Part shown: piece after piece, positions 32,246 to 47,200 of the stretch | Layout of the letters: each line of letters begins with the position of its first letter | How positions within the stretch are numbered: the first letter of the stretch is position 1 | Notes under the pieces: generated by a model | Told to the model about the DNA's origin: nothing | The model's database searches: none | The model's input: the letters and a program-made list of their open reading frames with translations, nothing else | DNA from: Cephalotrichum gorgonifer | Taxonomy: Eukaryota > Ascomycota > Sordariomycetes > Microascales > Microascaceae | Length of the DNA: 64,000 bases | NCBI GenBank assembly: GCA_900312665.1 | Contig: ONZQ02000003.1 | Location: forward strand, 2,261,402-2,325,401 | Direction of reading: 5' to 3' | Position numbers and translations under genes: made by a program

Positions 32246-35200
32246 CGAGGTACATTAGCTGAGTGGTTGGCTCATGGATATAGAGACGCGAACCTTGGGC
32301 CATGTTCAACCGGATATGGAAAGGATGGGGTACAAAAGGCTGTGTGATAGAGGGAGATGGTTCGTCGTATTGAGAAATATCTAGCTCACATTAAAATGCA
32401 CCTTATTCGCTGCGCGGTATGACTTCTAACATGGCCAAGGGACGGACGTATAACCCTGCGGCCCCGGAGGGTCCTACCCCATCAACAGTCGTGGTGTTAA
32501 GTCCCTCTCCGGTTAGGAAACGACACTAAAGTCTAGCTTCTTCCATGACATCACCGATTATTTGCTTTACGCCTCCTAGTTAACCCATCTTCTAGGTAGT
32601 AGCCCCTCCCTGACCAGACATCAGGTTTTTTCCCCTTTGCCCTGACACATCGCCTGTCCCACCTGGTCCTGATACCTCGCTAGGCTGTCCCGAGGCATTA
32701 AGCCGGGGCCGCCGTTCCTCCCGGCGAACCTGCCCCGTTTCCGCCCCTCCCACCGAAATCTCCCGGCCCAGCCGGTCCTTTCTAACGGAGTGGGAGAAAC
32801 GGGGAGGGGAGGGATATTCGACAAGGCAGACAAAGACACATGGGGCTGAGTTACAGGCGAGAATGGGGATAAAGTCCTGATGACGCGTCTACGCCTATCC
32901 TTCCTCCGCGTTCTCTGCCTCAGTTGGGGCGGTCTCGGCGTGTAAGAGGGAGGATAAACTAGGTGGCTAGAGAAATCTCAAGCCAGGCGAGGTGGATATA
33001 CAGTTCAGGCACAATGGGAGAAAGATGGCGAAATGGAAGAAGTTTCTTACTTTCTACAGCCGGGGCAATTACTTGGTTTCCACGGCTTATGAGTTGATGG
33101 AAAAGAGGTGAGTATAAGTTCTGGCCGTACCTCCCGTACTTGACCATTCTACAGACTTTACTCCACGTCTTCTTCAAGATGCTATATCCCTCCCCGTCTT
33201 CCCCATGCCCCCATCTTCGTGGGATGTTACCTCCGCCGAACTCTCGGAGGTGGGCCCATACCAGCCAACATCCCATCCCACCCAGACCTCGGGCCTCATG
33301 AAAGGAATGCGTCATACCATGCCATCATACAAGACACCATCACGGATATCATTCCACCCACCGGACCTCCCGAATCCCAAAACCGCCACCCGAGTCTCGA
33401 ACCAACCTTCGTCCCAACACTAGAAGGGGGCAAACCAAGCAGCTTCCCTCCCACCCCCTTCCCTTCTCCGAACCTAGTTCGTCTTGTTCTCGAAGGGGAT
33501 GTTCGACACGTGTGGCCAGGGACCAGGGCGCGATGCAGGAGTGTCACACTCCCGCACGGATGGGGGAATCCCCAGAGTCAGTGACCCAATATGCCGCCTC
33601 GAAGGGCTCAGATGCTCATCCATCAGACACGCGAGACTTAGGAGAGAGTTGAGTTGAGACGATGCCGGGAAGAGAGGGAGGGGGGCGTGAGGCTAGTCCC
33701 TTGTTCCCCCGTGGCGTGGCATTGTGTGCAGCAGCAGCATAGGCGTGATTCTGGTGACGGAGAGAGAATGGAAGCATGGGAGGAAGGTGATCCCTCCGTA
33801 CCGAGAACATCCCTTTCCTCCTCCCCCGAGAACCACACGGCATGGGCTCGTTTCGGACCAAGAGATGGTTCCAATATCGTCCGAACCCAACTCAACACGC
33901 CCATCCTCCGTTCTAGAAACCTTCCGAGGGGGCGAAAGACACCGTCCCGTCTCCATCCCCCGAGGGATACGCACTGCTACGAGACCGGCCCCGAGAAAGC
34001 GTTGTCGATCCGTCCTAAGCAAGGAGATTACCTCCCACGTGCGAGACGGGCACCCAATGTTGAAGCATTGACAAGGCCGGACGGGAGGTGTGCAGGAAGT
34101 TGTGGAACAAGGTTTTCATGTGGGGAAGAATGATGCTCTATGGGAGAAGGGGAAGGGGGGCGTGGGGAAAACAGAACGAAACTGGTGAAGGACGGTGCCG
34201 GATGCAAGCAGGTTCTTCGCCATGGAGGCAGGAAAGGGCCTCATTGGGCGCCGGCCTGACATACAAAGTTGTCTGATGGACGACGCAGATGCGGCCGAAC
34301 GGGGCCCGTCTGTCCCACGGCCTTTCCCCTGATTCACCATACATCCCGCCCCCCCCCCCCTTTTCCTTCCTCCTCCTCCCACAAAAGTTCTATTACCCAA
34401 CTTTGTTTTAATTTTGGGGGTTTGGGGATCAAGTTGTGTGGTTGTGTAGTTTTCTAGTTTTTTTTTTTTTAGGGGGGGGGGGGGGGTTCATGTGTGATGT
34501 TTGTGAATCGGACGTGCCAGGCACTTTACCAGCCGCCGTTCCAAAACCGGCTCGAGCTCGATCAGCTCCGAAAGCACACACGCACGCCACACGCCACACG
34601 CGAACATCGGATGGGGAATGGAGGGACAGGCCCGGAAGATTAAGGAACTGTGGGAACCGAAATTCTGGTGATGAAGTTTGGTGAGAAAAAAAAAGAAAAA
34701 CCATCGTACTGGTGGTCAGCAGTCGGATGATCAGTTGGGTTCGGACTTGAGCGAAATCTCTTATCACATCAGACGAAGGTTGGAGCGATGTCCCTAGGAG
34801 AGACACCTACGCCCGACTGGGATATACCCTTGGCGGTTTTGGGAATTCGTTCATGGGACGGGAACATCAAGCCGTGGCACAGAGGAAAGGCACAAGGAAA
34901 GGCGTCCCGTCCCGCCTGTCGGCCCTCTAGAACCCGGCGCCGGATCCGACTTACACATTCCCTTGGGCCCTGCCTACGTGGGCAGAAATGCCCTCCTCTA
35001 CTCAGGCCGGCCCAGTGCTTCTGCTATGGATACACTATTACGACTGGAAAATGAAGATGTGGACTGCGTCTCGCGCCAGCTTCCCTTTTCAGGCGTACTT
35101 GGCGCTGTTACAGCTACACAATTGGACAGCCAGACCACGTGTCGCAGGGGCCACTTACAGAACGCCACAAGATCCCCGATCGGAAATCTGCACCAGAAAC

Positions 35201-38200
35201 AAGCCGAGAATACCCCTCTAAGACGGGCGGGTTTGAGCACAGGGATTTTCCTCCCTTCCCCGAGTGCCCAAGGGAACAAGGGATGTTCTTTGGCTGGCGA
35301 GGGTCGGTCCCAAACATCAACCACCTCCGGCGGTGATCGTCGGACTCGGGCCCTTGGGAGGCGGCACTTGGCTCTTGGAAATGGCAGGGTTAGCACAGAG
35401 CAGCGTTCGCGGGGTGAGTGGGAAACGTGGCAGGGCTAGGCGAGTGCTGGCGTTATGCGTTCCACGGTCAAAGCTGGTCGCTCATCCGTGGGGGTTTCTC
35501 CAGGCGGTATGGATCACTTCCTCGTGTGGAGAAGAGATGACGTATCGGACACTAGAGCACGTCCAGAGAAGAATTAAGGATAAGGTTCTGGAGACGGGCG
35601 TCTCCGTTGGGTCCGTGGATTGCCGCAAAGCACCCGTTGGGTTGGGGGAAGGTCGAGCAATCGACAGGACGGCTCGCGCCTTCTCACCCCACACGGGCGG
35701 CTCCTAAGCACCGAAAGGTGAGCCGCCGAACGGGCAGCGAGCGGAGTTTATGCAGCATCCTTCGACTCACCTGGCCACATTGGCTGGGTTGATTGATAGT
35801 CAAGGTAAGAAAAAGGTCATGGGAAATTGCGCCCCCAGGCGAGTCTCAACCTCAAGCACCTCGAAGACCTCGCCACGTAGATGAGATGCTTTGAAACCCC
35901 CGCGGGGAGCCCCTGACCTTGTCCAAACCCCAGGCTCTGATCCCTCATGCACTGGCCACACTGGCCACCGGGGGAGGGGCGTCGGAGGACGAGTCACGGG
36001 GTGGTCTGGTGACGGGATCTCCGATCCCCGGCCGGGTTGGCCTGGACTGGACATTCCAGTCATCATCGCCCATGGTAGTGGGGGAAGTGTGGGGGAAGGC
36101 GGGGGGGTGGGTGTGCCGTGGCGAGTAAAGAGCCAAGGGAAGTGGCTGGGTTGGAGCAAGATGATGACGATTGATGATCTCGTTAGACCCGATGTCGAGC
36201 GGTTTGATCGCTTGACGAGGAAGTATAGCTCTCGCTCGCCGGGCGGCAGCAGTGAGTGAATGAGCGAGCCTGAGTAAACTGGGGTTGTGGACCTGCAATA
36301 CAGCAGACAGGGCCCGAGCTCGGTTAATTCGGTCGGAAGTTTTGTTGATTTGCGCCCTGAAACGAGCTGCGTCTCAGCCGGCTCCGGCGCTGGCAATCGG
36401 TGGGAACTGGTGGACAGTGAGCGCCCAGTCAGTGGCATGTGCGCTGAGTAGCAGGAGCCTTGAAAAAGGGACGGAGATCACCATGGCCCGCGTGCACGCC
36501 CCAGACGCTCGCCCACCAAGGGAAGCCAAGCCCCAACCTCCAGACGCTCCCGTGGCGGGACAGTGTTCGGCTCTAGATCTGGGTCTGGGGTGCGCCTGGG
36601 GGGTTGACCTGGACCTGATGCGCAGAGAGCCAAACCGCCGTCATCTCTGGTACCCGTATTAGTGGTAAAACAAAACCACGACGTTAGCTGGAACTCGAAT
36701 CGGTGAGCCCGCCGCCTCGAATCAGGTCTCATTTCTCTAGGACACTTGTCAAATGACGGCCCGGGACCAGACGAGAAGAGGGTTCGGATCCAGGGTCTAG
36801 GGTCAGGCGGGAACCAAGAAGGGCTCGCGTCTGCCCTCATGCTGAATCGGAGACACTCACTCTATCTATCATCTACCGTCAGGGAAGCGATGCCACGAGA
36901 ACCGTACGCAGGTATGATGCGTATGCATGGTGAATACAACCCCACTCAACCATGTCGTCCTCGCTTGCAGCGCAAGTCGTGGGTCCGGCCAACCAACCTA
37001 CATACTTGACCGCCACCTGAGCAACGCGTCATGACGTGCTGAAACCGGCCCACGACCAGAATATGCGGGCGTGTGCGCTGCACTGCACCCTCGTGGGAGA
37101 TGAGGTGAGTGTTAAGGTTGTCAAATCGATCGACGGGGGGCAACCCAGGTCGGCCCTCAACTCTCCTGGTAATATTAGAGCAAAGGTTCCTTCTTCGTAA
37201 TACGTAATTAGTCGCCCTGGTGCCCGAACGGACACAGAGGATCCCCCCCCTGGTCCATGACGCATTAGATACTATCCTTCTCAACACGAGAAGGGCGGCT
37301 TCGACTGAGGACAGCGGACTGGTCCCTCAGTGGCGCGCGCTCAGACACCTCGCCCTAGGGCGAATTCACACCTCGACAGGGGGGCATCAGCCCCTGCGAT
37401 GAGACAAGGCAGTCGATCCTTCCCCATAGAGGAGTCTTCCAGAAGGAAATAGCGTGACGCTGGTGAATTCAGGCTAATATGATCTCCTGGGCTGATCACT
37501 AGCTGTTTCCGGCACCCCTGCTGTCATAGCGTCGTTGCGAACGGGGGCCCTGAGTGGATTCGGAAGTCCCCGTGGGGATCCACTCGATGATGAGTGCAAC
37601 TCACGATGCTACCGTTGTATGCTGCCGATGGAGGCTTGACGAAGGGGCGCTGTAGTCCGAGGTGGAAGGATCCAGAGAAGAGTAGGATTCCCGGGATAGT
37701 CATCTCGGCAGGCCACACACTAATAGCTTCGTCTCATCCCTGAAAGGGCTGGGGCGAGGCGAGGCAGGTTCGAGAACAAGTACGGGTACTCCGAACACGC
37801 AAGCACTACTTGGTTCGGCTCACCAAGCGACTAGGATTAGTGCGAGAATGGGTATGACTTGTCCGTTCAACATTGTTGGTACGAGGACAAGTACGAGTAC
37901 TACGAGTAAGTACGACAATCACGCACATTCCGTCCCAGTAGTATTATTGCCCGTAAAGTGCACAAATGCCTCCCTTTGCGTTGGCCCCGCCCATCGCACC
38001 TACCACCGCCTCGCTCCAGGCTCTCATTGGGGGAAGGAGGGGATCCGGGCCTGCCTCCCATCGTCTTGGTAAGGGGTACGCCATCACACCACTCCACATT
38101 GGCGTATGCAGTAATCCGTAATATGGACCACCTCAACCTTCTCCCCTGGCTCATTCCGAACGATTTAGCGTGATTCGAATTTACGCACCCCCCCTCCTTC

Positions 38201-41200
38201 CACACCGACGACCACCGTCATCTCATCGCATAAGTTTTGTGATCCCTTGCAATGACTGAAACAAAAAGTTCCACACCGAACTCGCATCCCATCGGGGGGT
38301 ATTCCTCTCCCCCTGATCCTAAAGTAAAAATAACCCAAGGGGGAAACCCGTCCAACCGAGCCAGCCTTGTAATAATAATATTCTCCCCGCCCAGGCCCCG
38401 CAGCGTTCGTTCCTGGCGTCGGCTCAAAAGCCGCCCCAGGAACCACAGGTACAAATACTATTGAAAGAAGGGAAAGGCGTTCCGTATACAAGTACTACAG
38501 CCAAAGCGGGGGTGCAAATAAGCAAAATCGCCGAACGCGAGAGGGAACTTTAGATTGCCCTTTGCCCTATTAATGAACAATCTAAACTTTTTTCTTCACA
38601 AGTTTCCCCATTTTTCCATTCCGGTTTCCCCTTCTCACCCCTTTCGCCTGAGCATCTGTGGCCGGCATTGCCCTTCCAAACGACCTTTCCCTTGGGCGCG
38701 AGATATTAAATCAATCTGCCCATCACCTCCGATAGACCCTTCCTTACCGAACTATCATTATCTTTGTTCCTGTTTTCGTTGTACAACTGCGGAGTATTCG
38801 GGTTGATGCTTTTGTTATATTATTTGCCGGATGTCCAAGGACAGTTTAAAGTACTCGTACTCCAAGTAATTACGTCGTATTGGTACGCGAGGCGAACCCC
38901 GCCGCTAGCTCGCCACACCTGTCTTCGTATTTATCCGGCACGTGGGGTAAAATAGCCAGCGAATTGCTTCCCTTCTGCCGATGCTACAGAGCGCCAGCGC
39001 TACGTAATCCTGCCGACTCAATGCTGCTCATACTTGTACTTGTACAGGCAGCTTCACAAGTATACGTGTACGAGTAGCTCAGCTCCACACCACAGGGTAC
39101 ACTACCATACTCGTACGAGTGAGTGTCCCACTTCCAGTGGTGGAGCACGCTCAGCGTTTAGCGAGGGGCAAATCAACCACTGGTGCTTCTCTCTTCTCTC
39201 CCTTTTCTTCTGGTGACCTCGGGGTGGGGATGGGCTCACCTTCCAATAGTACTGCCCCTATCCATTCCCATCCCCACGAGACCATGCCGCAATGATCCAT
39301 TCTGATTCCGCTTTCACGACTTGCACTCGTCCGAGGCATTCCCTTTCCTCGCTTGACGCCGGCCCGCCCGGCGCTTACCGAGTTAGGCTGTGGCTTTGTA
39401 TCACAAATGTACAATAGGCCTCCCCCCTTCCCCCCTTGCCTGGACTTCCATATTAAATTCCCCTGACCATGGATCACGGCATAAGACGCCGGCTCCCAGT
39501 TATCCTCTTTTCGAATCATGCTAGCTCTCCTCTCCTACCCGTACATGGGTGCTCCGTATATGAGTAAGAAAGTAATAATACTCCGTTGCTTGCGGTGTGG
39601 TGTGCGAGTGCTTCTGTCATATCAGAATGGGGCCACTTGCATATGCGCGTGCATGCCATTGCCCTTCCGGCCCAATCCCCCCCCTTTTCGGTATGTTTTG
39701 AGGGGGACCTCGGCTTCGGTGAAGCCACCTAGTCGCCCCTCTGAGTGGTCCGATCAAGGTGGGGATATGCAGGAGCATCCACCACTTTTACGACTACTCC
39801 ACTCCTGCTCATACCTTGTACAAGGTACTCGAATAATAATATACTTACTCTCCATATGCATGCGCCTCCCATCGTCACGTCTTTCATGTGCCTTGCTTGG
39901 CACACCTACATCGCATATTCACAATTCGTTCGAATATCACTTCAATCACTGGAGCGCGTGGGGCCTTTCGGCAGTGCGAAAGATGCTCTCACGCATCCAT
40001 ACTGGGGTATCCCAATCAGCCTTTTAGAGTTGACCGCCACGCGTCTGGGGACTAATCTGGGTGATGATCTCCTCGTGAAATGTGAGCGTGCACCCTTCCC
40101 CCACCCTTCCCATTAAGCACGAGTATGAATACGGGAGAGTTCACATTTCGGCCTGGGCGAACGGAAGCTGATCGATTGCTCCTGATCCAGGCAACTCCGC
40201 GCCGTCCACCGCCGCCCGCAGTGCACCTGGCTCTTTCTGTCTGTTCCCCTTCAAGTACTCCGTACATGTATTTTCTGCTTCTCCAAATGTACAAGGTAGT
40301 TGGGCTGGGGGCTGCCGCCACAGGGGTACTCCGGAACTAAAGCCCCCCACAGCTACCCCACAGTAAGCAGCCTCCTTCCCTGCCTGTCCGATGTCCGAAG
40401 CTTCCATTTCTTCTAGTGAGTCTTTTGGAAGGAAACTAGTGGAGAGAGATCTCCGAGTACTCGCACTACTCCGTACGCATCGTCCTCACAATCATACTCA
40501 TCTGTCCGGCCCGCTTGGACTCTGCGTCTCGTGGCGCCCCCAAGATGTAACATAGAGTAGTGGCGCTGTGGAGAAAGCATATTTCGTCCTACTGCATGCG
40601 CGGACGAGGTAGGAGCCCTCGTTCCACACCTCCCAGTCTGTTTCAATGCGCTTCCCCTTTTTTTTTTTCATATTTTCCTCCGAAATAGAGGCTCGCGTTC
40701 TTTGGTACCCATACACCACAACGCACTTGTAGATCCAGCCATCTGGGTGCAGAGGAAATTCCGCACTCGCGGACGGGTATACGACGCGGCACATGTTAGA
40801 CGTTCCTCGTACGAATTGGGCCACGCTTCATTGCGGGCTGCTTTCCCGGCCCGAGGACTGAATTCTGGTACCGAAGTCCTGCTCGCGAGGCACCGTAGGA
40901 ATGGATTATCGCTGTTCCGATGGGAAGACGGTCCCGTTCCCGACGACTGGTGAGGACACTTCATTTGGAGCTCTGGCGTGCAGGATCCTGGAATATAGTA
41001 CGGGAGTGGGCAGGCACACCCCTGAGTGAGAGCCGAAGAAAAAAAACTCGGCAGGGGCTCCCGTTAAAGTGTCCGCTGCGGCTTGTTAGCGCCCTGCGGA
41101 GGGTGGTGAGTTAATGTCAGGACCCAAAGATTCAAGTTCGGGCTAGCTGGTCATGGGGTGTGTGATTAGATGGGCTGCTGTGGCAAGGAGAGCCAAGTCG

Positions 41201-44200
41201 AGTACGAGGGTATGAGCATGTCACGCTAAAAAAACAAGTGCGTCGAAAAAAAAGGAGGCAAGAGGCGATGAAGATCGACTGAGTACATCTGAACGTTTTA
41301 GTGTCTGTGTGGCGAAGTTCTTGATTGGGAAAGTGAAGCGAGGTCTAGACAGGGAAGAGCGAGTTTCTCGCGGCCCATACCTGTGCCAGTCCAGCGTTGG
41401 TGTCTCCCTTGCGAAGGTGCCGACTTAGAATCCCTGCTCTTGACACCCAACCTCCATACATTTTCCAGGTGACGGCAGCCGGCGAGACTCTCCGTTTCCA
41501 CGAGTACTTCGTTTCGGTTTCAGTGGGAACCATCCCGCTCGCTGGCGGACGCCATAATATCGTAAGTACGAAGATGTGAAACTTGAAACGGAAGGAAGAG
41601 ATGTGACTGGTCGTCGTGGCGGCACACACCAGAGACGCCAAGGACATGCCCAATCAACGTGGAGAGTGCTATGAGGTGGGAGGCTGGGAGGTTAGAAGGC
41701 TGGGAGTGTTTGTGCATCGCATGCGATACCTGTTGCCGCCTCCTCAGCACTTTATTTTATATTATATTGAATAATCGATCCGGCAAATCCATCGGCGGTT
41801 GGGTGCTCAACATCCACGGCCGACACACGAGTCGGAAAATCAATCGCCCGACTCTATGAGATTTCGTCCCCCTGGCCTATGTGTAATGGCAACCAAGGTA
41901 CTACTCGTAAAGCACATTAAGATCTCTGTCCAGCGCAGCATGGGACCTTTTCGCTACCGCCCGAGACGTGACGTTTTCTCGTGGCGAGAAGCTGCGATGT
42001 GACGGATGCCTTCATCCCCAATCCGGGCGGATGTGGTCACCGGAGCGCGTAATATATTAACGTGATGCGGGCACGGCGCTCGGAATTGGTCCGCGCCCAA
42101 TTCGTGTCCGGTCTCAGGTTGTCGTCAACGACGACCGTGGCTCATTTCAATCCTTGTAAGTGAGTCGATGCCAAACTTGCAAACTGCGTTTCGTAGGACT
42201 GCCGGGCGTCGATCGGTAGATCCGTTCGGCCGAAAACGACCACATCATTCGCATTTGGCTCTAAATCACTAAAGCCCCCCCCCCCATTCGTGGTGACAGT
42301 TCCCCACATACAAGTGCAAAAGGAAGAGAGAGCGGCTGGGAGAGTCAGCTGAACACCCTTCTCCAACTTCGAATACATCATGTTTACCATTCTCAGGCCC
42401 AAGCTTACCACAGCTCTCCCGCATTTGTCGGGGCGGCGACGGCGGTGGTGGCTAAGAATAGGAGTGCAGGTGGACGGAGTCCTAATCCGGGAGGATTGCC
42501 CGTCTTTGCGGGATGTTGGGCGGGGGCCATGCGTCATCGGGAAATCAATCCCTGAGGCCCAGCCTGCAGACCTTTCGCCTTTTTCAAGTTTTGAACCCGG
42601 GTCTTGGTCTGGAGGGAAAGTGACCAACACTGTATTTCGCGGCGCTGCCTGTTAAGCGAGGTGGCGAGGAGGATGTGCGGTTCATTCCCACCACTGTTCG
42701 TCGACTCTCAGATGTAGCTCTGTCGCGCTTTTGCTTTTCCCCTCTTCTCCATATTTTTATCGTTGAGAGAGGGGATCTGACGAGGTTACTTCTCTATCAG
42801 CAGGCACCGTCAGATACGACCGCTAAGCATGACTATAGCGTTAGAATAATATAGGGGACGACCCAAACTCTATCCTGGATTCTCCTTCCTTCGTTGGTGC
42901 GAGCGACCGGTCGGTGTGATACCCTGAAGGGCAGCTGCTCTGCCTCCCCTCCCCTGCTCCTGAAGCAGCGAAGACCGATGGCAAGGAAGGACCGCCCGCA
43001 TGTGGATGTAATGTCACGGGGGGTGTGGGGTGGGGTAAAAAGGGTATCAATCCCGCTAGCGCCATTCGCAGCATGCACTTCCACCACTCAGGGCCGCATG
43101 CGGATGGTGGGTGTGGGGTACGCCATAATACAGGGACAACGGTCAGGTGGAGAAGCGGACCGGCAGCCGCTTTGTCACGCCCTGGGCAAGCCACAAGCTA
43201 GAATTGTGTTCCGGACGCGAGGTACCAGCCAATCCCGAGGACGGCAGTGATTGCTGGGCTTAGTTAGGCTTGGGGGGAACAACATGTCGCGTGCGTGGTG
43301 TATCCATCATGGGAGGTGGCTTCATTTACGCGCAGTGAGGGAGGCTCAGACGCGACCAAGGCTGGTTCGGAGGATACAGTCCAAGGAGAAGGGCGAGTTG
43401 GCTCTGTGGAGGAGGAGCGCCGAGCTGTGTCAGCTACTCTGTACCAGCCTACGATTGGTGCGAGGTAGACTAGTATGAGTACAAGTATCATAGTAATACG
43501 TCTTGTAGTATTCGTGTGAGTAGCATCACTACTCCTACAAGTACATTTAGAATCCCCTTAGACTACCCCGAAGCGGACATCCAAGTCCAATCGCATCTTT
43601 TTTCTAGACTCCTTCCTAGGGCAGATCGGCATGAACCATATTGTTTCCCCAGGTGTTGGGGCGTGACCCATCCTGGTCTGGCGCTGGCCAAGCACTTTCC
43701 TTCCCCAGGAGATCGGCGCCCTCGCTTTTGGGGTTGAGCTTACGGAGCATTCCTCGAAGCATTAATTCGTTAGGGTCACGCAGCACAAATTAGAGTCTTG
43801 GCCTACTCCAGGACTTGAGTGCCGACATCCCCGCCATACCCTACAAGGAGCATCTTCTCCACGGACGGTGAAGGATCATGGCCCCGATACATACGAGATA
43901 CCCAGTAGTCGGAGGGGTTGTGGCCGTCACTGCAAGTATTATGATGTACTCGTATCTTTTATGGAGGGGGCAGGGCCCCCAGACGGCCCGCAATTTAGTC
44001 GCGTTAACAGGTGGAGGATTACTCTCGCTGTTGTGAACCCCCTCCATCTCGTCGCTATCTCGGCGATTAGTACATGAATTAAGACCATATGCGGCAACAA
44101 CCACTTTGAACTGCAATTTGTCCAACCACAGGCCGGGGCATCCCCCCCGTGGGAGAGAGGAGGGCATGCATCATCACGTCCGGATGCCCCAGAACGACCA

Positions 44201-47200
44201 CAAGTAACGATCGAGTCTCATAGCGCCCGCTAGCCTTCGAAGCAGACTAGCGGAGGGTGTCCTGAATCCGATCCATGGCGCTGAATTATTTGCTCCATGC
44301 AAGGAAATTGCAGCCCATATACTCACTCGTATTTCTGAGGGGCAAAACGCAAAGGTTGGTGGTACCAAGCTGGGGGGTTTCTCCAATAGGTATATGGCAG
44401 ACGGCGCGAAACAATCTCGAGCTTGACATCTTGGGTCCCAAGAGCACGAGGGGGACCTTTTACTTCGTTCCGCTCGCCCGCGGGTTGATGGCATTGGCGA
44501 CAGCAGACGCAGTCTTCGGGGGTACATGCACGTTTTCTTGTCCTTGGGTCTCGGGCCGTGTTGCGGTCCCTCATAAAGTCGTGAGCGACACAAAACCATC
44601 AGCCCCTCCCTCCCTGCGCCCACGCCCCCCGGAAACGACTGGTGCAGGTCGAGGCAGGTGCTGTTCTGTTCCCCGTACTTTACTACCCCAGACTCAATCC
44701 CCGCCCGCCGGCCTTTGTGGGGAGACGCGGAGAAGTTGTGGAGTCCACGATCTTATATCCGGAGATACCAAGCTTTCCCTTTCCGAACCCCCCCCCTCCC
44801 CCTTGGACCGGCTTATACACCTCTCAGCGTACATGTATGTACTACCTAAATATCCTCAAAGCGATTCGGTGACAAAAAAGTAGCGAAAGTAGAGCGAAAC
44901 TGAAACTCCAATAATTTTTGGACGGCCTTTTTCTTCTTCAGTCATGTACAGGCGAGCTGGTGGTGCCACATGGCCTCACACCCATTAATGAGCGAACCAA
45001 ACACTCGCCCATTACCTTTGCCCCCCTCGTATAAAACGGCCCCCGAAGAAGGTAAGCGTGGACAATATCAAAAGGCACATATTAGCGCTCTGGCCTTTAT
45101 AATTTACAAGGCCGGTGGGCAAGTAACATGAGTACCACTTGTAACAGTTGTGGGTGCCAGGAGTGTGGGCGGGGGTACCGGATGGGATGGCTCTCTTGGG
45201 ATTCTGTAATAAGAAATGTTCGAGGGGCGGCCACCCCGGCCGAGGAGAGCGACGCTAGCCGGCCGGCCCACAGTCGTCATTGCCGAGAAGAGTCGAAAAA
45301 AGGCGACAACAAACTGAGCTTGAAGCCGAACTCGGCGGACTCCTCACCGACCCAATAAAACTATAGCAGCCACCCATACAACTCCTCGCACACCGCCCTC
45401 TAATCCGAGGAAGCTAGCAAGGCGAAGGCAAAGGCGAAGACGTAATAGAGGTATTCCAGGTATGGTTCGTTCCTCGGGGCTGTGGTGCTACACATAGTTG
45501 GCGGTGTCCACTTCGGAGACTAGCAAAGGAGGAATCGCCGAACGGCAGTCACGAGGTAAGGGTCAAGTACGGTAGAGACGACTAGTACGAAGTAGGCAAA
45601 CTTTTTTTCCGAGGGCCATCCGACGGATTCCCATTTTCTAATTTCGCCCCGAAGACCTCAAACCACTGTGAGAAGCCCATGGTGAGGCATCATACAGATT
45701 GATCGCAGGCACTCAATGCCACCCATTCCGAGTTTGGCACTCATATTCGTACTTGTTCTCGTAATGCTTGTACCGAAGACTGATGCCGGGGACTCCTCCT
45801 ATCCTGTTCCTTATTAATATTCGTGAACACCAAGGAGAACTCCCGTTCTTGGGTTAGATTTGACTAGCGTTGTGGAGCAGTTCTCCATTGTCACCCCCTC
45901 TCTCAAGCACTGCCAGAATCCCTGCCCCTAAAGCTAATCTACTTACAGCCCGACAATGCGACTCTCACTTCTCAGTCCCCACGTAGCCCCACCATTCAGC
46001 GTGGCGGTTCATTTCTCTCGTTGGACAAGATGCAAAAGTGCCCTCCTCCCCTCCCTCTCCCCATGGGTCAAGCCAACCACCGCCAGTGGGGAGAGGAAGG
46101 AGCCAGTGGGGAAGTCAGTGGGGAAGAAAAGTACATCGTAGCAAGTGGAAGGAGCGAAAGAGTCAAGACCCGCGTTCGCTCTTCCTTCCGTATAAAGAAT
46201 TCTCTGGGGCCCAATTTTATCTTCCACCTTCTGATCTCGTGAAGAATAATAAACTGTCGGTTTTAATATTTTCTCCCCCCTCCAGTACCAGTTCCCGAGT
46301 TCAAGGCATTGCCACGCCACGCCGACCCGCCGCGCCGACACAACATCACTTCGTTTTTCACTCCCGTGTTCCGCCTCATCAACTCTACCTCTCTCTCCTC
46401 GGACTGCTGTATATTACTCGGGCAATTAATTTATATGGGAGGGCCGCCGATATTAGTCCCCCACAGGAAACCGCGTTGAACCAAGCCCACGAACAATACG
46501 CCAGACGCCTTCGGCCGTAGAAGTGTAACCCACTGCTTCACGGAACCCGTCCCACTGAGAGCTCAGAAGCACATCGCAGACCGGCTTCCGTAGGGCGAAC
46601 GAAGGCTTTAACGACGATAAGAGGGGATAGGAAACCCCCTCGCCGGACTCGACTTGTTCTTATTCGACCACAAACGACACCCGAATTTCGTCGGCTCCTA
46701 TCGAACGGCCGAGTGGGAAGCATTCGGTTGCGAGCCCGTGTCGCATACCAGCACGAGCTGCGCACTCCAAACTGGCTGACCCGAGTAGTTTCCGACTAAG
46801 TGCAGGAAAGGACCAAGGAGCTATAGCAGGACGAGTTAAGAGGTATCCAGACCATACACCATCTCAAACGGACGGACAGACAGACAGCAGCGACGACGAC
46901 CACCGCTAGCCACCGCCAACCACCACCACTACGAAAGGTGGACGCCAGACCTGACGACAAAACACGCCCTTATCCGAAGCCAAAACATCACCCACCTGAA
47001 TTCCGGTCTGGTCTCAGTCGTGCAGACCCGAACCAGATCTAACCCAGAAGCCTTCTTTCTGGTCCAGAATTGTGCCGCAGAGCTACGAGTAAACCCCTCC
47101 GACGGGCGATTTCCGGAGAGAGGGGCTCGGAAGAGCGCTGAGACTCAAGCCGACGATAATCAAAGCCCGCCAAGGCTACTCTGTATGTTCCTCTCACCGT

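Noticed and set aside
32250..32340. tRNA-like D-arm word (TAGCTGAGTGGTTGGC) with a later GTTCAA
   Set aside because: No acceptor stem pairing, anticodon arm or proper T-arm can be formed.
44275..44883. 202-codon ORF in the gene desert
   Set aside because: No domain-like sequence, and long ORFs occur in overlapping frames on both strands as expected for GC-rich noncoding DNA.
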